Origin: Pseudomonas anatoliensis | GTDB lineage: Bacteria; Pseudomonadota; Gammaproteobacteria; Pseudomonadales; Pseudomonadaceae | Assembly: GCF_017976235.1 (NCBI RefSeq) | Contig: NZ_JACVHC010000002.1 | Location: forward strand, 372,001 to 436,000 | Direction of reading: 5' to 3' | DNA length: 64,000 bases | Shown: piece by piece, positions 46,512 through 54,810 of the stretch | Layout of the letters: every line of letters begins with the position of its first letter | Numbering within the stretch: the stretch's first letter is position 1 | The notes under the pieces: model-generated | Databases searched by the model: none | Told to the model about the DNA's origin: nothing | What the model saw: only the letters and a program-made list of their open reading frames with translations | Program-made: the position numbers and the translations under genes

Positions 46512-47456
46512 TTATTCGCTGCGCTGAGGGCGTGGATGGCTCAGGGTCTGGTCGATCCAGGCCAGCACATCGGCGATCACTTCGTCGCGATTGGTTTCGT
46601 TGAACAATTCGTGCCGCGCCTGCGGGTAGATCTTCAGTTGCAGGTTCTGGCTGCCGGCCGAGCGCAATGCATCAGCCAGGTCTTTCAGACGTTTGCCATC
46701 GCTCACCGGATCACATTCACCACCGATTACCAGCAATGGCAGGCCCGGAGCGATCTGGGCGAGATTGGACGCTTTGCTGATTTGCTGCAAGCCGCCGAGC
46801 AAGTCGATCCACAGCTGATTGGTGCAGCGAAAACCACACAGTGGGTCGCTGGCGTACTTGTCGACTTCAGCCGGGTCGCGGCTCAGCCAGTCGAACGGTG
46901 TGCGCACCGGTTTGAATTTGTTGTTGAACGAGCCGAACGACAGCCACTCGATCAGCGCGCTGCGTCCTTTGCCGCCCTGGCGCAGCTTCTCCACACGGGC
47001 GATCTGCCGCGCCGCGCCATAGAGCGCCACCGGTTGGAAGTTCGAGCCACTGAGAATCGCCCCGTGCAGGCTGGCGCTGTGGTGCAGCAAATAACCCTGG
47101 GCGAGGTAGCTGCCCATGCTGTGCCCGAGCAGGATGATCGGCACGCCGGGATGCTGCTGGCCGATGTGCTGGTTGAGACTGGCCAGATCACCGACGACTT
47201 TGCACCAGCCGTCGTCATCGGCGAAATGGCCGAGGGTGCCGTTATCGGCGGTTTTGCCATGTCCACGCAGATCCGGGGCGTACACGCCATAACCTTTGTC
47301 GCAAAACGTGTCGGCTAATCGGGCGTATCGAGCGCTATGTTCGGCCATGCCGTGGGCCAGCAGGATCACCGCTTTGAGCGGCCCCAGCGGCAGCCAGCGA
47401 TTGACGTACAGGCGGCTGCGGTCACTCGCGTCCAGCCATAGGGTGTCGTGGGTCAT
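46512..47456 (-). CDS. Alpha/beta-hydrolase, monoacylglycerol lipase/lysophospholipase type
   Basis: A 314-residue serine hydrolase. The nucleophile elbow is LLGHSMGSYLAQG, with the acid in GGECDPVSDG and the histidine in YPQARHELFNET. The cap carries ARVEKLRQGGKGRSALIEWL. The ATG at 47456 follows AAGGA. It corresponds to PA3301 and is divergent from fadD2, so it may release fatty acids that FadD activates. Confidence 0.9.
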   Translation of the reverse strand: MTHDTLWLDASDRSRLYVNRWLPLGPLKAVILLAHGMAEHSARYARLADTFCDKGYGVYAPDLRGHGKTADNGTLGHFADDDGWCKVVGDLASLNQHIGQQHPGVPIILLGHSMGSYLAQGYLLHHSASLHGAILSGSNFQPVALYGAARQIARVEKLRQGGKGRSALIEWLSFGSFNNKFKPVRTPFDWLSRDPAEVDKYASDPLCGFRCTNQLWIDLLGGLQQISKASNLAQIAPGLPLLVIGGECDPVSDGKRLKDLADALRSAGSQNLQLKIYPQARHELFNETNRDEVIADVLAWIDQTLSHPRPQRSE

Positions 47457-47655
47457 GGCGATTCCTTTGCTCAGAGTCGGCACATTGTATAGCGCGTCTG
47501 ATCAGCCCACGCCACGGCACGAAGATTCACACGATCAATGAGGACCTCGCCCATATTTGCCTGAATGGCCATAACTGCTAGTGTCCGTGAAGCTCCGCTT
47601 TTTCAGAAATGACAGAAAGCGGCCCGGATCGGCTCAGGTAAAGAGGACAAGAACA

Positions 47656-49344
47656 ATGCAACCTGATTTCTGGAATGACAAACGCCCCGCCGGCGTACCG
47701 CTGGACATCGACATGGGGGAATTCAAGTCGGTGATCGAGGTGTTCGAGCGTTCCTGCAAGAAGTTCGCGGATCGCCCGGCGTTCAGCAACATGGGCGTGA
47801 CCTTGACCTACGCCGAGCTTGAGCGCCAGAGCGCAGCATTCGCCGGTTACCTGCAAGCGCATACCGATCTGGTGCCGGGGGATCGCATCGCGGTGCAGAT
47901 GCCCAACGTCCTGCATTACCCGATTGCCGTGTTCGGTGCGTTGCGCGCCGGGCTGATCGTGGTCAACACCAACCCGCTGTATACCGCGCGGGAGATGCGC
48001 CACCAGTTCAAGGATTCCGGTGCGCGGGCGTTGGTCTACCTGAACATGTTCGGCCAGAAAGTCCAGGAAGTGCTGGCCGACACCGACATTCAATACCTGA
48101 TCGAGGCGAAGATGGGCGACCTGATGCCCACCGCCAAAGGCTGGCTGGTCAACACTGTGGTCAGCAAGGTTAAGAAAATGGTCCCGGCATATTCACTGCC
48201 GCAGGCGATCTCCTTCAAGAGCGCGCTGCGCATGGGTCGCGGTCTGGGCATCAAGCCGCTGAAGGTCGGCCTCGACGACATCGCCGTGCTGCAATACACC
48301 GGCGGCACCACAGGCCTTGCCAAGGGTGCAATGCTCACTCATGGCAATCTGGTGGCGAACATGCAGCAAGTGCGCGCCTGCCTTGCGCAACTCGGCCCCG
48401 ATGGTCAGCCGCTGTTGCGCGAAGGCCAGGAAGTGATGATCGCGCCGCTGCCGCTGTACCACATCTATGCATTCACCGCGAACTGCATGTGCATGATGGT
48501 CTCGGGCAACCACAACGTACTGATCACCAACCCGCGGGACATTGGCGGGTTCATCAAAGAACTGAAGAACTGGAAATTTTCGGCGCTGCTGGGGCTCAAC
48601 ACCCTGTTTGTCGCGTTGATGGAGCACCCGGATTTCAAGACCCTGGATTTCTCCACACTGAAACTGACCAACTCCGGCGGCACGGCGCTGGTGAAGGCGA
48701 CCGCCGAACGCTGGGAGCAGATCACCGGTTGCCGCATCACTGAAGGTTACGGCTTGACCGAAACCTCGCCGGTGGCTTGCACCAACCCGTACGGCGACCA
48801 GTCGCGTCTGGGCACAGTCGGTTTGCCAGTGCCGGGCACGCTGTTGAAAGTGATCAACGATGACGGCGTCGAGCAGCCCATGGGCGAGCGTGGCGAACTG
48901 TGCATCAAAGGCCCGCAGATCATGAAAGGCTATTGGAACAAACCCGAAGCCACCGCTGAAGTGCTGGATGCCGAGGGCTGGTTCAAATCCGGCGACATTG
49001 CGGTCATCGATCCGGACGGTTTCGTGCGTATCGTTGATCGCAAGAAAGACATGATCATCGTTTCCGGTTTCAACGTGTATCCGAATGAAATCGAGGACGT
49101 GGTCATGGCCCACCCGAAAGTCGCCAACTGCGCGGTGATCGGTGTGCCGGACGAGCGTTCGGGCGAGGCGGTGAAGTTGTTCGTGGTGGCGCGGGAAAAT
49201 GGCGTCAGCCTTGAAGAGCTGAAGGCTTACTGCAAGGAGAATTTCACTGCATACAAAGTGCCCAAGCACATTGTGTTGCGTGAGTCGTTGCCGATGACGC
49301 CTGTCGGGAAAATTCTGCGACGTGAGTTGCGCGATATCGCATAA
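47656..49344 (+). CDS. fadD2: Long-chain fatty-acid-CoA ligase (FadD2 position)
   Basis: A 562-residue acyl-CoA synthetase that activates fatty acids with ATP and CoA. AMP-binding motifs YTGGTTGLAKGAMLTHGN, GYGLTETSPVA and GWFKSGDIAVIDPDG, and the C-terminal KKDMIIVSGFNVYPNEIEDV, are intact. It is next to a second, similar gene in the same direction; in P. aeruginosa the pair is fadD2-fadD1. The upstream 200 bp are shared with the divergent hydrolase. Confidence 0.94.
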   Translation: MQPDFWNDKRPAGVPLDIDMGEFKSVIEVFERSCKKFADRPAFSNMGVTLTYAELERQSAAFAGYLQAHTDLVPGDRIAVQMPNVLHYPIAVFGALRAGLIVVNTNPLYTAREMRHQFKDSGARALVYLNMFGQKVQEVLADTDIQYLIEAKMGDLMPTAKGWLVNTVVSKVKKMVPAYSLPQAISFKSALRMGRGLGIKPLKVGLDDIAVLQYTGGTTGLAKGAMLTHGNLVANMQQVRACLAQLGPDGQPLLREGQEVMIAPLPLYHIYAFTANCMCMMVSGNHNVLITNPRDIGGFIKELKNWKFSALLGLNTLFVALMEHPDFKTLDFSTLKLTNSGGTALVKATAERWEQITGCRITEGYGLTETSPVACTNPYGDQSRLGTVGLPVPGTLLKVINDDGVEQPMGERGELCIKGPQIMKGYWNKPEATAEVLDAEGWFKSGDIAVIDPDGFVRIVDRKKDMIIVSGFNVYPNEIEDVVMAHPKVANCAVIGVPDERSGEAVKLFVVARENGVSLEELKAYCKENFTAYKVPKHIVLRESLPMTPVGKILRRELRDIA

Positions 49345-49357
49345 AGAGCAAAAGCGC

Positions 49358-49432
49358 AAAGATCGCAGCCTTCGGCAGCTCCTACAGGAAACGCATTCAC
49401 ATGTAGGAGCTGCCGAAGGCTGCGATCTTTTG
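49358..49432. repeat. REPIN-type inverted repeat, family A, reversed arrangement
   Basis: AAAGATCGCAGCCTTCGGCA and the complement face outward around a 20-bp centre containing CATTCACATG. It lies directly after fadD2. Confidence 0.9.
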
Positions 49433-49692
49433 CTTTCAAGCCCCGGAATTCAGGGGCCTTAGAGGTGTTCTAGGATTTTTGCTCTAAAATGACTGCTAGA
49501 AAGTCTTGAGTCACCAATGTGACTGTGGAGGCCGCTTTTGGCTCTAGTCGACCCTCGGCAAAGCTGCTACTCTCGGCGCGCTTTGTGACTTCTCGGCCTA
49601 TATACAAGCCAGATTCACCAATACAAAACACACACCAATAATAATCGCATCAAATGCGGTGAAGAATTCGCGTTGCTGAGGAGTGGGCTTCC
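49433..49692. other. Promoter region of the second fadD
   Basis: Noncoding, fairly AT-rich. It contains an exact inverted repeat AGTCAC-CAAT-GTGACT (49509-49524) and a longer-spaced TTCTAG...CTAGAA pair. These may be operators for a fatty-acid or other regulator; I do not recognise a PsrA box. Confidence 0.45.
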
Positions 49693-51390
49693 ATGATCGA
49701 AGACTTTTGGAAGGATAAGTACCCGGCTGGAATCGCTGCCGAGATCAATCCAGACGAGTATCCGAACATTCAGGCAGTGTTGAAGCAATCCTGCCAACGC
49801 TTCGCCGACAAACCGGCTTTCAGCAACCTGGGCAAGACAATCACCTACGGTGAATTGTACGAATTGTCCGGTGCGTTTGCCGCGTATCTGCAACAGCATA
49901 CCGATTTGCAGCCCGGTGATCGAATCGCCGTGCAACTGCCCAACGTTCTGCAATACCCGGTGGCCGTTTTCGGTGCCATCCGCGCCGGGCTGATCGTGGT
50001 CAACACCAACCCGCTGTACACCACGCGGGAAATGGAACACCAATTCAACGACTCCGGCGCCAAAGCGCTGGTGTGCCTGGCGAACATGGCGCACCTGGCC
50101 GAAGCCGTGGTACCGAAAACCGGCGTCAAACACGTCATCGTCACCGAAGTCGCCGACCTGCTGCCACCGATCAAGCGCTTGCTGATCAACAGCGTCATCA
50201 AGTACGTGAAGAAAATGGTCCCGGCTTATCACTTGCCAAAAGCCGTCAAGTTCAACGACGTGCTGAGCAAGGGCCAGGGCCAGCCTGTGGCTGAAGCCAA
50301 CCCGGACAGCGGTGATGTGGCGGTGCTGCAATACACCGGCGGCACCACCGGCGTGGCCAAAGGCGCAATGCTGACCCACCGCAACCTCGTCGCCAACATG
50401 CTGCAATGCAAGGCGCTGATGGGCTCCAACCTCAATGAAGGTTGCGAGATCCTGATCACGCCGCTGCCGCTGTACCACATCTACGCGTTCACTTTTCATT
50501 GCATGGCGATGATGCTGATCGGCAACCACAACATCCTGATCAGCAACCCGCGCGACCTGCCGGCGATGGTCAAGGAACTGTCGAAGTGGAAGTTCAGCGG
50601 TTTCGTCGGCCTGAACACACTGTTCGTGGCGCTGTGCAACAACGAAGGTTTCCGCAAGCTGGATTTCTCGGCGCTGAAAGTCACTCTGTCTGGCGGCATG
50701 GCCCTGCAACTGGCCGCTGCCGAACGCTGGAAAGCGGTCACCGGTTGCGCCATCTGCGAAGGTTACGGCATGACCGAAACCAGCCCGGTGGCCACGGTCA
50801 ACCCGATCCAGCACATCCAGATCGGCACCATCGGCATTCCAGTGCCATCGACCTTGTGCAAAGTAATCGACGATGCCGGTGTCGAGCAGCCGCTGGGTGA
50901 AATCGGCGAGCTGTGCGTCAAGGGCCCGCAGGTGATGAAGGGTTACTGGCAACGTCAGGACGCCACCGATGAAATGCTCGACAGTGACGGCTGGCTGAAA
51001 ACCGGTGACATCGCGCTGATCCAGCCGGATGGCTACATGCGCATTGTCGATCGCAAGAAAGACATGATTCTGGTCTCCGGTTTCAACGTCTACCCGAACG
51101 AACTGGAAGACGTGCTGGCGACCCTGCCGGGCGTGTTGCAGTGCGCAGCCATCGGCGTGCCGGACGAGAAGTCGGGCGAGGCGATCAAGATTTTCATCGT
51201 CGCCAAGCCTGGTGTGACGCTGACCAAGGAAACGGTGATGGAGCACATGCGCGCCAACGTCACCGGTTACAAGGTGCCGCGCTCGGTGGAGTTCCGCGAT
51301 GCGCTGCCGACCACCAACGTCGGCAAGATCCTGCGCCGCGAACTGCGCGACGAAGAGCTGAAGAAGATCAAGGCGAAGAACGCCGCGTAA
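49693..51390 (+). CDS. fadD1: Long-chain fatty-acid-CoA ligase (FadD1 position)
   Basis: A 565-residue acyl-CoA synthetase, closely related to the gene before it (YTGGTTGVAKGAMLTHRN, GYGMTETSPVA, KKDMILVSGFNVYPNELEDV). It has its own spacer of about 350 bp with a REPIN, so it can be expressed separately. In P. aeruginosa the two enzymes differ in chain-length preference (from memory). Confidence 0.94.
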   Translation: MIEDFWKDKYPAGIAAEINPDEYPNIQAVLKQSCQRFADKPAFSNLGKTITYGELYELSGAFAAYLQQHTDLQPGDRIAVQLPNVLQYPVAVFGAIRAGLIVVNTNPLYTTREMEHQFNDSGAKALVCLANMAHLAEAVVPKTGVKHVIVTEVADLLPPIKRLLINSVIKYVKKMVPAYHLPKAVKFNDVLSKGQGQPVAEANPDSGDVAVLQYTGGTTGVAKGAMLTHRNLVANMLQCKALMGSNLNEGCEILITPLPLYHIYAFTFHCMAMMLIGNHNILISNPRDLPAMVKELSKWKFSGFVGLNTLFVALCNNEGFRKLDFSALKVTLSGGMALQLAAAERWKAVTGCAICEGYGMTETSPVATVNPIQHIQIGTIGIPVPSTLCKVIDDAGVEQPLGEIGELCVKGPQVMKGYWQRQDATDEMLDSDGWLKTGDIALIQPDGYMRIVDRKKDMILVSGFNVYPNELEDVLATLPGVLQCAAIGVPDEKSGEAIKIFIVAKPGVTLTKETVMEHMRANVTGYKVPRSVEFRDALPTTNVGKILRRELRDEELKKIKAKNAA

Positions 51391-51395
51391 ACAAG

Positions 51396-51421
51396 AAGCC
51401 CCGCAGATGCGGGGCTTTTTG
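51396..51421 (+). terminator. Rho-independent terminator after fadD1
   Basis: AAGCCCCGC-AGAT-GCGGGGCTT followed by a T-run. Confidence 0.94.
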
Positions 51422-51433
51422 ATTCTATGCCTT

Positions 51434-51566
51434 TGTAGCGAGGGGATTTATCCCCGATCGGCTGCGCAGCAGTTGTAAACCCGATGAATGCGGTCTGCCT
51501 GACAGAACCTGGGTGGCAGTTTTGGGGCTGCTCCGCAGCCCATCGGGGATAAATCCCCTCGCCACA
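51434..51566. repeat. REPIN-type inverted repeat, family B
   Basis: Outer arms TGTAGCGAGGGGATTTATCC and complement (one base change in the first arm), with inner GGCTGCGCAGCAG/CTGCTCCGCAGCC-type arms. It lies between convergent fadD1 and the 125-residue hypothetical gene. Confidence 0.9.
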
Positions 51567-51610
51567 GAGAACCGCCAGGCCACAGGGATCAGGCTCTGCG
51601 CGAGAGTTGG

Positions 51611-51988
51611 TTACTGCCGAAACGGCGCAAAGTTCACGTTAGTCCCCGCCGGACGCATGTCCTGCAGATACGAATCCTTGTCCGCACTCAATTCCAGGCT
51701 CAACGCAGCCTTGCGCTTGCCTTCATTACGAATCACCAGCCCTTCCAGCTTCTCACGCAGGAACACCGTCGGCACTTTCAGGTGCAGCAGTTCGTCGGTG
51801 TCCGGTGTGTGCATCAGCAGGTGAATCCACTCGTACTGACCAACGGCCAGACGCGCCACCGGCAGATCGAACCACCAGATGTTGCGGTTGCGGTTCAGTT
51901 CGGCGAAGTGGCAGTTGTTGGTGCCGAGCACGGCACCGCCCAGTTCCTGGTTTCTACGGGCAATGGCCTGCTTTTTATCGAGTTTCAT
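51611..51988 (-). CDS. Conserved hypothetical protein, 125 residues
   Basis: Start MKLDKKQAIARRNQELGGAV, no signal peptide or TM segment, mixed alpha/beta composition with IWWFDLPVARLAVGQYEWIH in the middle. I do not recognise the family. ATG at 51988 is preferred over a longer reading frame whose extension is low-complexity and Arg-rich. It converges on the fadD1 end and lies next to a divergent CsbD gene. Confidence 0.75.
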   Translation of the reverse strand: MKLDKKQAIARRNQELGGAVLGTNNCHFAELNRNRNIWWFDLPVARLAVGQYEWIHLLMHTPDTDELLHLKVPTVFLREKLEGLVIRNEGKRKAALSLELSADKDSYLQDMRPAGTNVNFAPFRQ

Positions 51989-52183
51989 GACATTCCTGCG
52001 GGATCGGTTATCTGGCGCACGGCGCCCATAGGTGCGCATTCTCGGGGCTGGGCGAGCAAACATAAAGCCCAACCTGCACGCCGCGACGAAATGAGCCGCT
52101 AAAAATAAATGAAACTTGGCGCAAACGCGGCCAGTCAATCATTACGTACTGACTTTCCCCTAATTGCACCAAGGAGAAACACC

Positions 52184-52375
52184 ATGAGTAGCACAGGCGA
52201 TAAAGTAAAAGGCATGGCCAACGAAGCGGTCGGCAACGTCAAGCAAGGCGTCGGTAAAGCTACCGACAATGAAAAACTGAAAGCCGAAGGCAAAATCCAA
52301 GAGAAAAAAGGCGAAGCCCAGCAAGCCGTTGGCAAAGCCAAAGATGCAGTGAAGAACACCGTAGACAAGGCGTAA
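52184..52375 (+). CDS. CsbD-family stress protein
   Basis: A 63-residue, Lys/Ala/Gly/Glu-rich, intrinsically extended protein with GDKVKGMANEAVGNVKQGVG and repeated KxxxEGKxxxKxGEAQQAVGKAKD units. CsbD proteins accumulate in stress and stationary phase; the mechanism is unknown. A strong AAGGAGA site precedes the ATG and a terminator follows, so it is a highly expressible single unit. Confidence 0.92.
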   Translation: MSSTGDKVKGMANEAVGNVKQGVGKATDNEKLKAEGKIQEKKGEAQQAVGKAKDAVKNTVDKA

Positions 52376-52400
52376 TCCGGCCTTGAACGAAAGACACGAG

Positions 52401-52425
52401 CGGCCATCCAAGGATGGCCGTTTTT
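52401..52425 (+). terminator. Rho-independent terminator after the CsbD gene
   Basis: CGGCCATCC-AA-GGATGGCCG followed by five Ts. Confidence 0.92.
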
Positions 52426-52539
52426 GTGTCAAAAGCCTGCGGTTATCCTGCAAGGGTCGCCAAACAGGCTACCGTGATGTAAAAAACGGCCCCTGAGTCG
52501 CCACGACTTCAACCTGTATTGCGGCGAAAGGAGACGCGA

Positions 52540-53490
52540 ATGATTTTTCCGGACATGAAAGGTCTGCCCCTGCACCGGGTGATGGTGCGCACGGTCACTG
52601 AATTCATCGACGACGAGATGTCGACGTACGCCTCGGCACTGGCCTATCAGATGCTGTTCTCGCTGTTCCCGTTCATCCTGTTTCTGATCGCCCTGATCGG
52701 TTTCCTGCACCTGCCGGACTTCTTCTCCTGGCTGCGCCTGCAATCGGAGCTGGTGCTGCCACCGCAAGCGCTGGAGCAGGTCAACCCGGTGATCGATCAG
52801 CTGCAGCAGTCCAAGGGCGGCTTGCTGTCGGTGGGTATCGTCATTGCCCTGTACACCGCGTCTGCCGGCGTGCGCCTGATGATGAGCGCAATGAACGCCG
52901 CCTATGACGTTGTTGAAGGCAGACCTGTCTGGAAGCGCTTCCCGCTGTCGATCGTCTACACCGTCGGCATTGCCGGCATGTTGCTGGTGGCGGCGGCCCT
53001 GATGGTGCTCGGGCCGCAGGTGATGGGCTGGATCGCCGCCCAGGTGGGGCTGGAGGAATTCATCGTCACCCTATGGACCATCGCGCGCTGGCCGGTCATC
53101 GTGATTCTGATGATGGTCGCCGTGGCACTGATCTACTACGTGATGCCGGACGTCAAACAGGAATTCCGCTTCATCACGCCGGGTTCGGTTTTGGCCGTGG
53201 TGGTGTGGATCATTGCCTCGTTGGGTTTTGCGTTTTACGTCAAAACCTTCGCCAACTACAACGCGATGTATGGCAGCATCGGGGCGATCATTGTGCTGTT
53301 GCTGTACTTCTACATTTCCGCTGCCGTGCTGCTGCTCGGCGCGGAGATGAATGCGGTGATCGAACACATGTCGAGCGAAGGCAAGGACGCGGGCGAGAAA
53401 GTCCCCGGCGAACTCGATGAACATCCCAAACAACACGTCTCGGGCCTGGGTCGCGATCACTCGATCAAGCCGGACACTGATGAAGCCTGA
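52540..53490 (+). CDS. YihY/BrkB-family inner-membrane protein
   Basis: A 316-residue membrane protein with about six TM segments and the YihY start [24 protein letters not shown]. Named after BrkB but not an RNase BN; its function is unknown. ATG at 52540 follows AAAGGAG. It is followed after 2 nt by the peptide deformylase gene, so the two are almost certainly co-translated. Confidence 0.92.
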   Translation: MIFPDMKGLPLHRVMVRTVTEFIDDEMSTYASALAYQMLFSLFPFILFLIALIGFLHLPDFFSWLRLQSELVLPPQALEQVNPVIDQLQQSKGGLLSVGIVIALYTASAGVRLMMSAMNAAYDVVEGRPVWKRFPLSIVYTVGIAGMLLVAAALMVLGPQVMGWIAAQVGLEEFIVTLWTIARWPVIVILMMVAVALIYYVMPDVKQEFRFITPGSVLAVVVWIIASLGFAFYVKTFANYNAMYGSIGAIIVLLLYFYISAAVLLLGAEMNAVIEHMSSEGKDAGEKVPGELDEHPKQHVSGLGRDHSIKPDTDEA

Positions 53491-53492
53491 CC

Positions 53493-54032
53493 ATGATTCG
53501 TGAAATTCTGAAAATGGGCGACGAGCGCCTGCTGCGTATCGCCCCGCCGGTTCCGCCGGAAATGTTCGACAGCCCGGAGCTGTGGCAACTGATCGACGAC
53601 ATGTTCCAGACCATGGAAAGCGTCGGCGGCGTCGGCCTGGCCGCGCCGCAGGTCGGTGTCGATCTGCAACTGGTGATCTTCGGTTTCGAGCACAGCGAAC
53701 GTTACCCGGACGCCGAAGCGGTACCGCAGACCATCCTGATCAATCCGCTGATCACGCCGCTCAATACGTTGACGGAAGAAGGTTTTGAAGGCTGCCTGTC
53801 GGTGCCCGGTTTACGGGGTGCGGTGGATCGCTTTCAGCTGATTCGCTACGAAGGCTTCGATCCGAAGGGCGAGCCGATTGTGCGCGTGGCTTCAGGTTTC
53901 CATGCGCGGGTGGTGCAGCATGAATGCGACCATTTGATCGGCCGGTTGTACCCGTCGCGGATCACCGATTTCAGCAAGTTCGGTTTTACCGAAGTGATGT
54001 TTCCGGATCTCGATCCAGGCGCAGACGACTAA
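53493..54032 (+). CDS. Peptide deformylase (second type)
   Basis: A 179-residue metal hydrolase that removes the N-formyl group from nascent proteins. All three PDF motifs are present: GVGLAAPQ (46-53), EGCLSVP with metal-ligand Cys101, and HECDH with His143/Glu144/His147. The classical third motif usually has a larger residue in place of Cys in HExDH. It is not next to fmt, so it is a paralogue of the housekeeping def. Coupling to a BrkB gene suggests a special role, which is not known. Confidence 0.92.
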   Translation: MIREILKMGDERLLRIAPPVPPEMFDSPELWQLIDDMFQTMESVGGVGLAAPQVGVDLQLVIFGFEHSERYPDAEAVPQTILINPLITPLNTLTEEGFEGCLSVPGLRGAVDRFQLIRYEGFDPKGEPIVRVASGFHARVVQHECDHLIGRLYPSRITDFSKFGFTEVMFPDLDPGADD

Positions 54033-54038
54033 AGCCAA

Positions 54039-54112
54039 ATCAAAAGATCGCAGCCTTCGGCAGCTCCTACAGAGATCCGTGTAGGAGCTGCCGAAGGCTA
54101 CGATCTTTTGAT
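54039..54112. repeat. REPIN-type inverted repeat, family A, reversed arrangement
   Basis: ATCAAAAGATCGCAGCCTTC and complement face outward about a 12-bp centre; one arm has GGCTACGATC. It begins 7 bp after the deformylase stop and ends just before the convergent GNAT gene. Confidence 0.9.
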
Positions 54113-54114
54113 CT

Positions 54115-54531
54115 TTATTGCCCTGCATTCAACCCCATCGCAATCATCGGCTTGCTCCGCGCATACCGGCTCAACCGCTCCGCCATCGCCTGGGGCAGGG
54201 CAGGGTCGGCACTGAACCCGCGTCGCTCATAAAACCCGCGCAAATCCGGATGGCAGAACAGCCACACCGGCTCTGTCACATCCTTCACCGCCATGCTGAT
54301 CAACTGCGCAGCAACCCCCTGCTCACGACACGCAGGATCAACAAACAACCCCGTCAACCACAGCCCACCCGCCACCGGCCGCAAACATAGCGCCGCAACA
54401 ATGTCGCCACGCCGAGCCACCCACAACTGCGCCTCGCGCACGGATTTCATCGAGGATTGGTGGCTGCGGTAGAACTTGTTCATCAACGGCCATAACGACT
54501 CGTCGAGCAGGCTGTACTGGGTGTCGGGCAT
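54115..54531 (-). CDS. GNAT-family N-acetyltransferase
   Basis: A 138-residue single-domain acetyltransferase. The acetyl-CoA pyrophosphate motif is visible as LTGLFVDPACREQGVAAQLI, and the C-terminal part reads FCHPDLRGFYERRGFSAD. The substrate cannot be inferred. Confidence 0.88.
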   Translation of the reverse strand: MPDTQYSLLDESLWPLMNKFYRSHQSSMKSVREAQLWVARRGDIVAALCLRPVAGGLWLTGLFVDPACREQGVAAQLISMAVKDVTEPVWLFCHPDLRGFYERRGFSADPALPQAMAERLSRYARSKPMIAMGLNAGQ

Positions 54532-54632
54532 GGGATCTGACTGGCGGTGGGGGAGGCGGCGATTATAAAAGAACGCGCGTCACTGGATAGGTGTATACCT
54601 GAGCCTACAGCCCTGTGAGTGGAGTATTTGAC

Positions 54633-54743
54633 ATGTCCAAAGGTATGGATTCAAAGAAAGCCGCGAAGAAGAAACCGGCCAAGACCGCGATTGAGAAGCG
54701 GGCGGAGAAGAAGGCCAAGAAAGTGGATGTTTTTGGGCATTGA
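54633..54743 (+). CDS. Lys/Ala-rich 36-residue peptide
   Basis: ATG at 54633 with GGAG 8 nt upstream gives MSKGMDSKKAAKKKPAKTAI and further Lys/Ala sequence ending in KKVDVFGH. It is strongly basic, with 14 lysines by eye, like the C-terminal tails of nucleoid- or ribosome-associated proteins. I do not recognise a named family. A long hairpin follows it, between it and the convergent 969-codon gene. Confidence 0.65.
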   Translation: MSKGMDSKKAAKKKPAKTAIEKRAEKKAKKVDVFGH

Positions 54744-54754
54744 AAGCCAATAAC

Positions 54755-54780
54755 AGCCATTACGGGATACCGTAATGGCT
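54755..54780. repeat. Perfect 11-bp hairpin between convergent genes
   Basis: AGCCATTACGG-GATA-CCGTAATGGCT with no T-run on either strand. It lies 12 bp after the small Lys-rich gene and 31 bp from the end of the 969-codon gene. A bidirectional terminator role is possible. Confidence 0.7.
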
Positions 54781-54810
54781 GATCAGGTTTGGCGGGTAGT
54801 AGCTGCTAAG

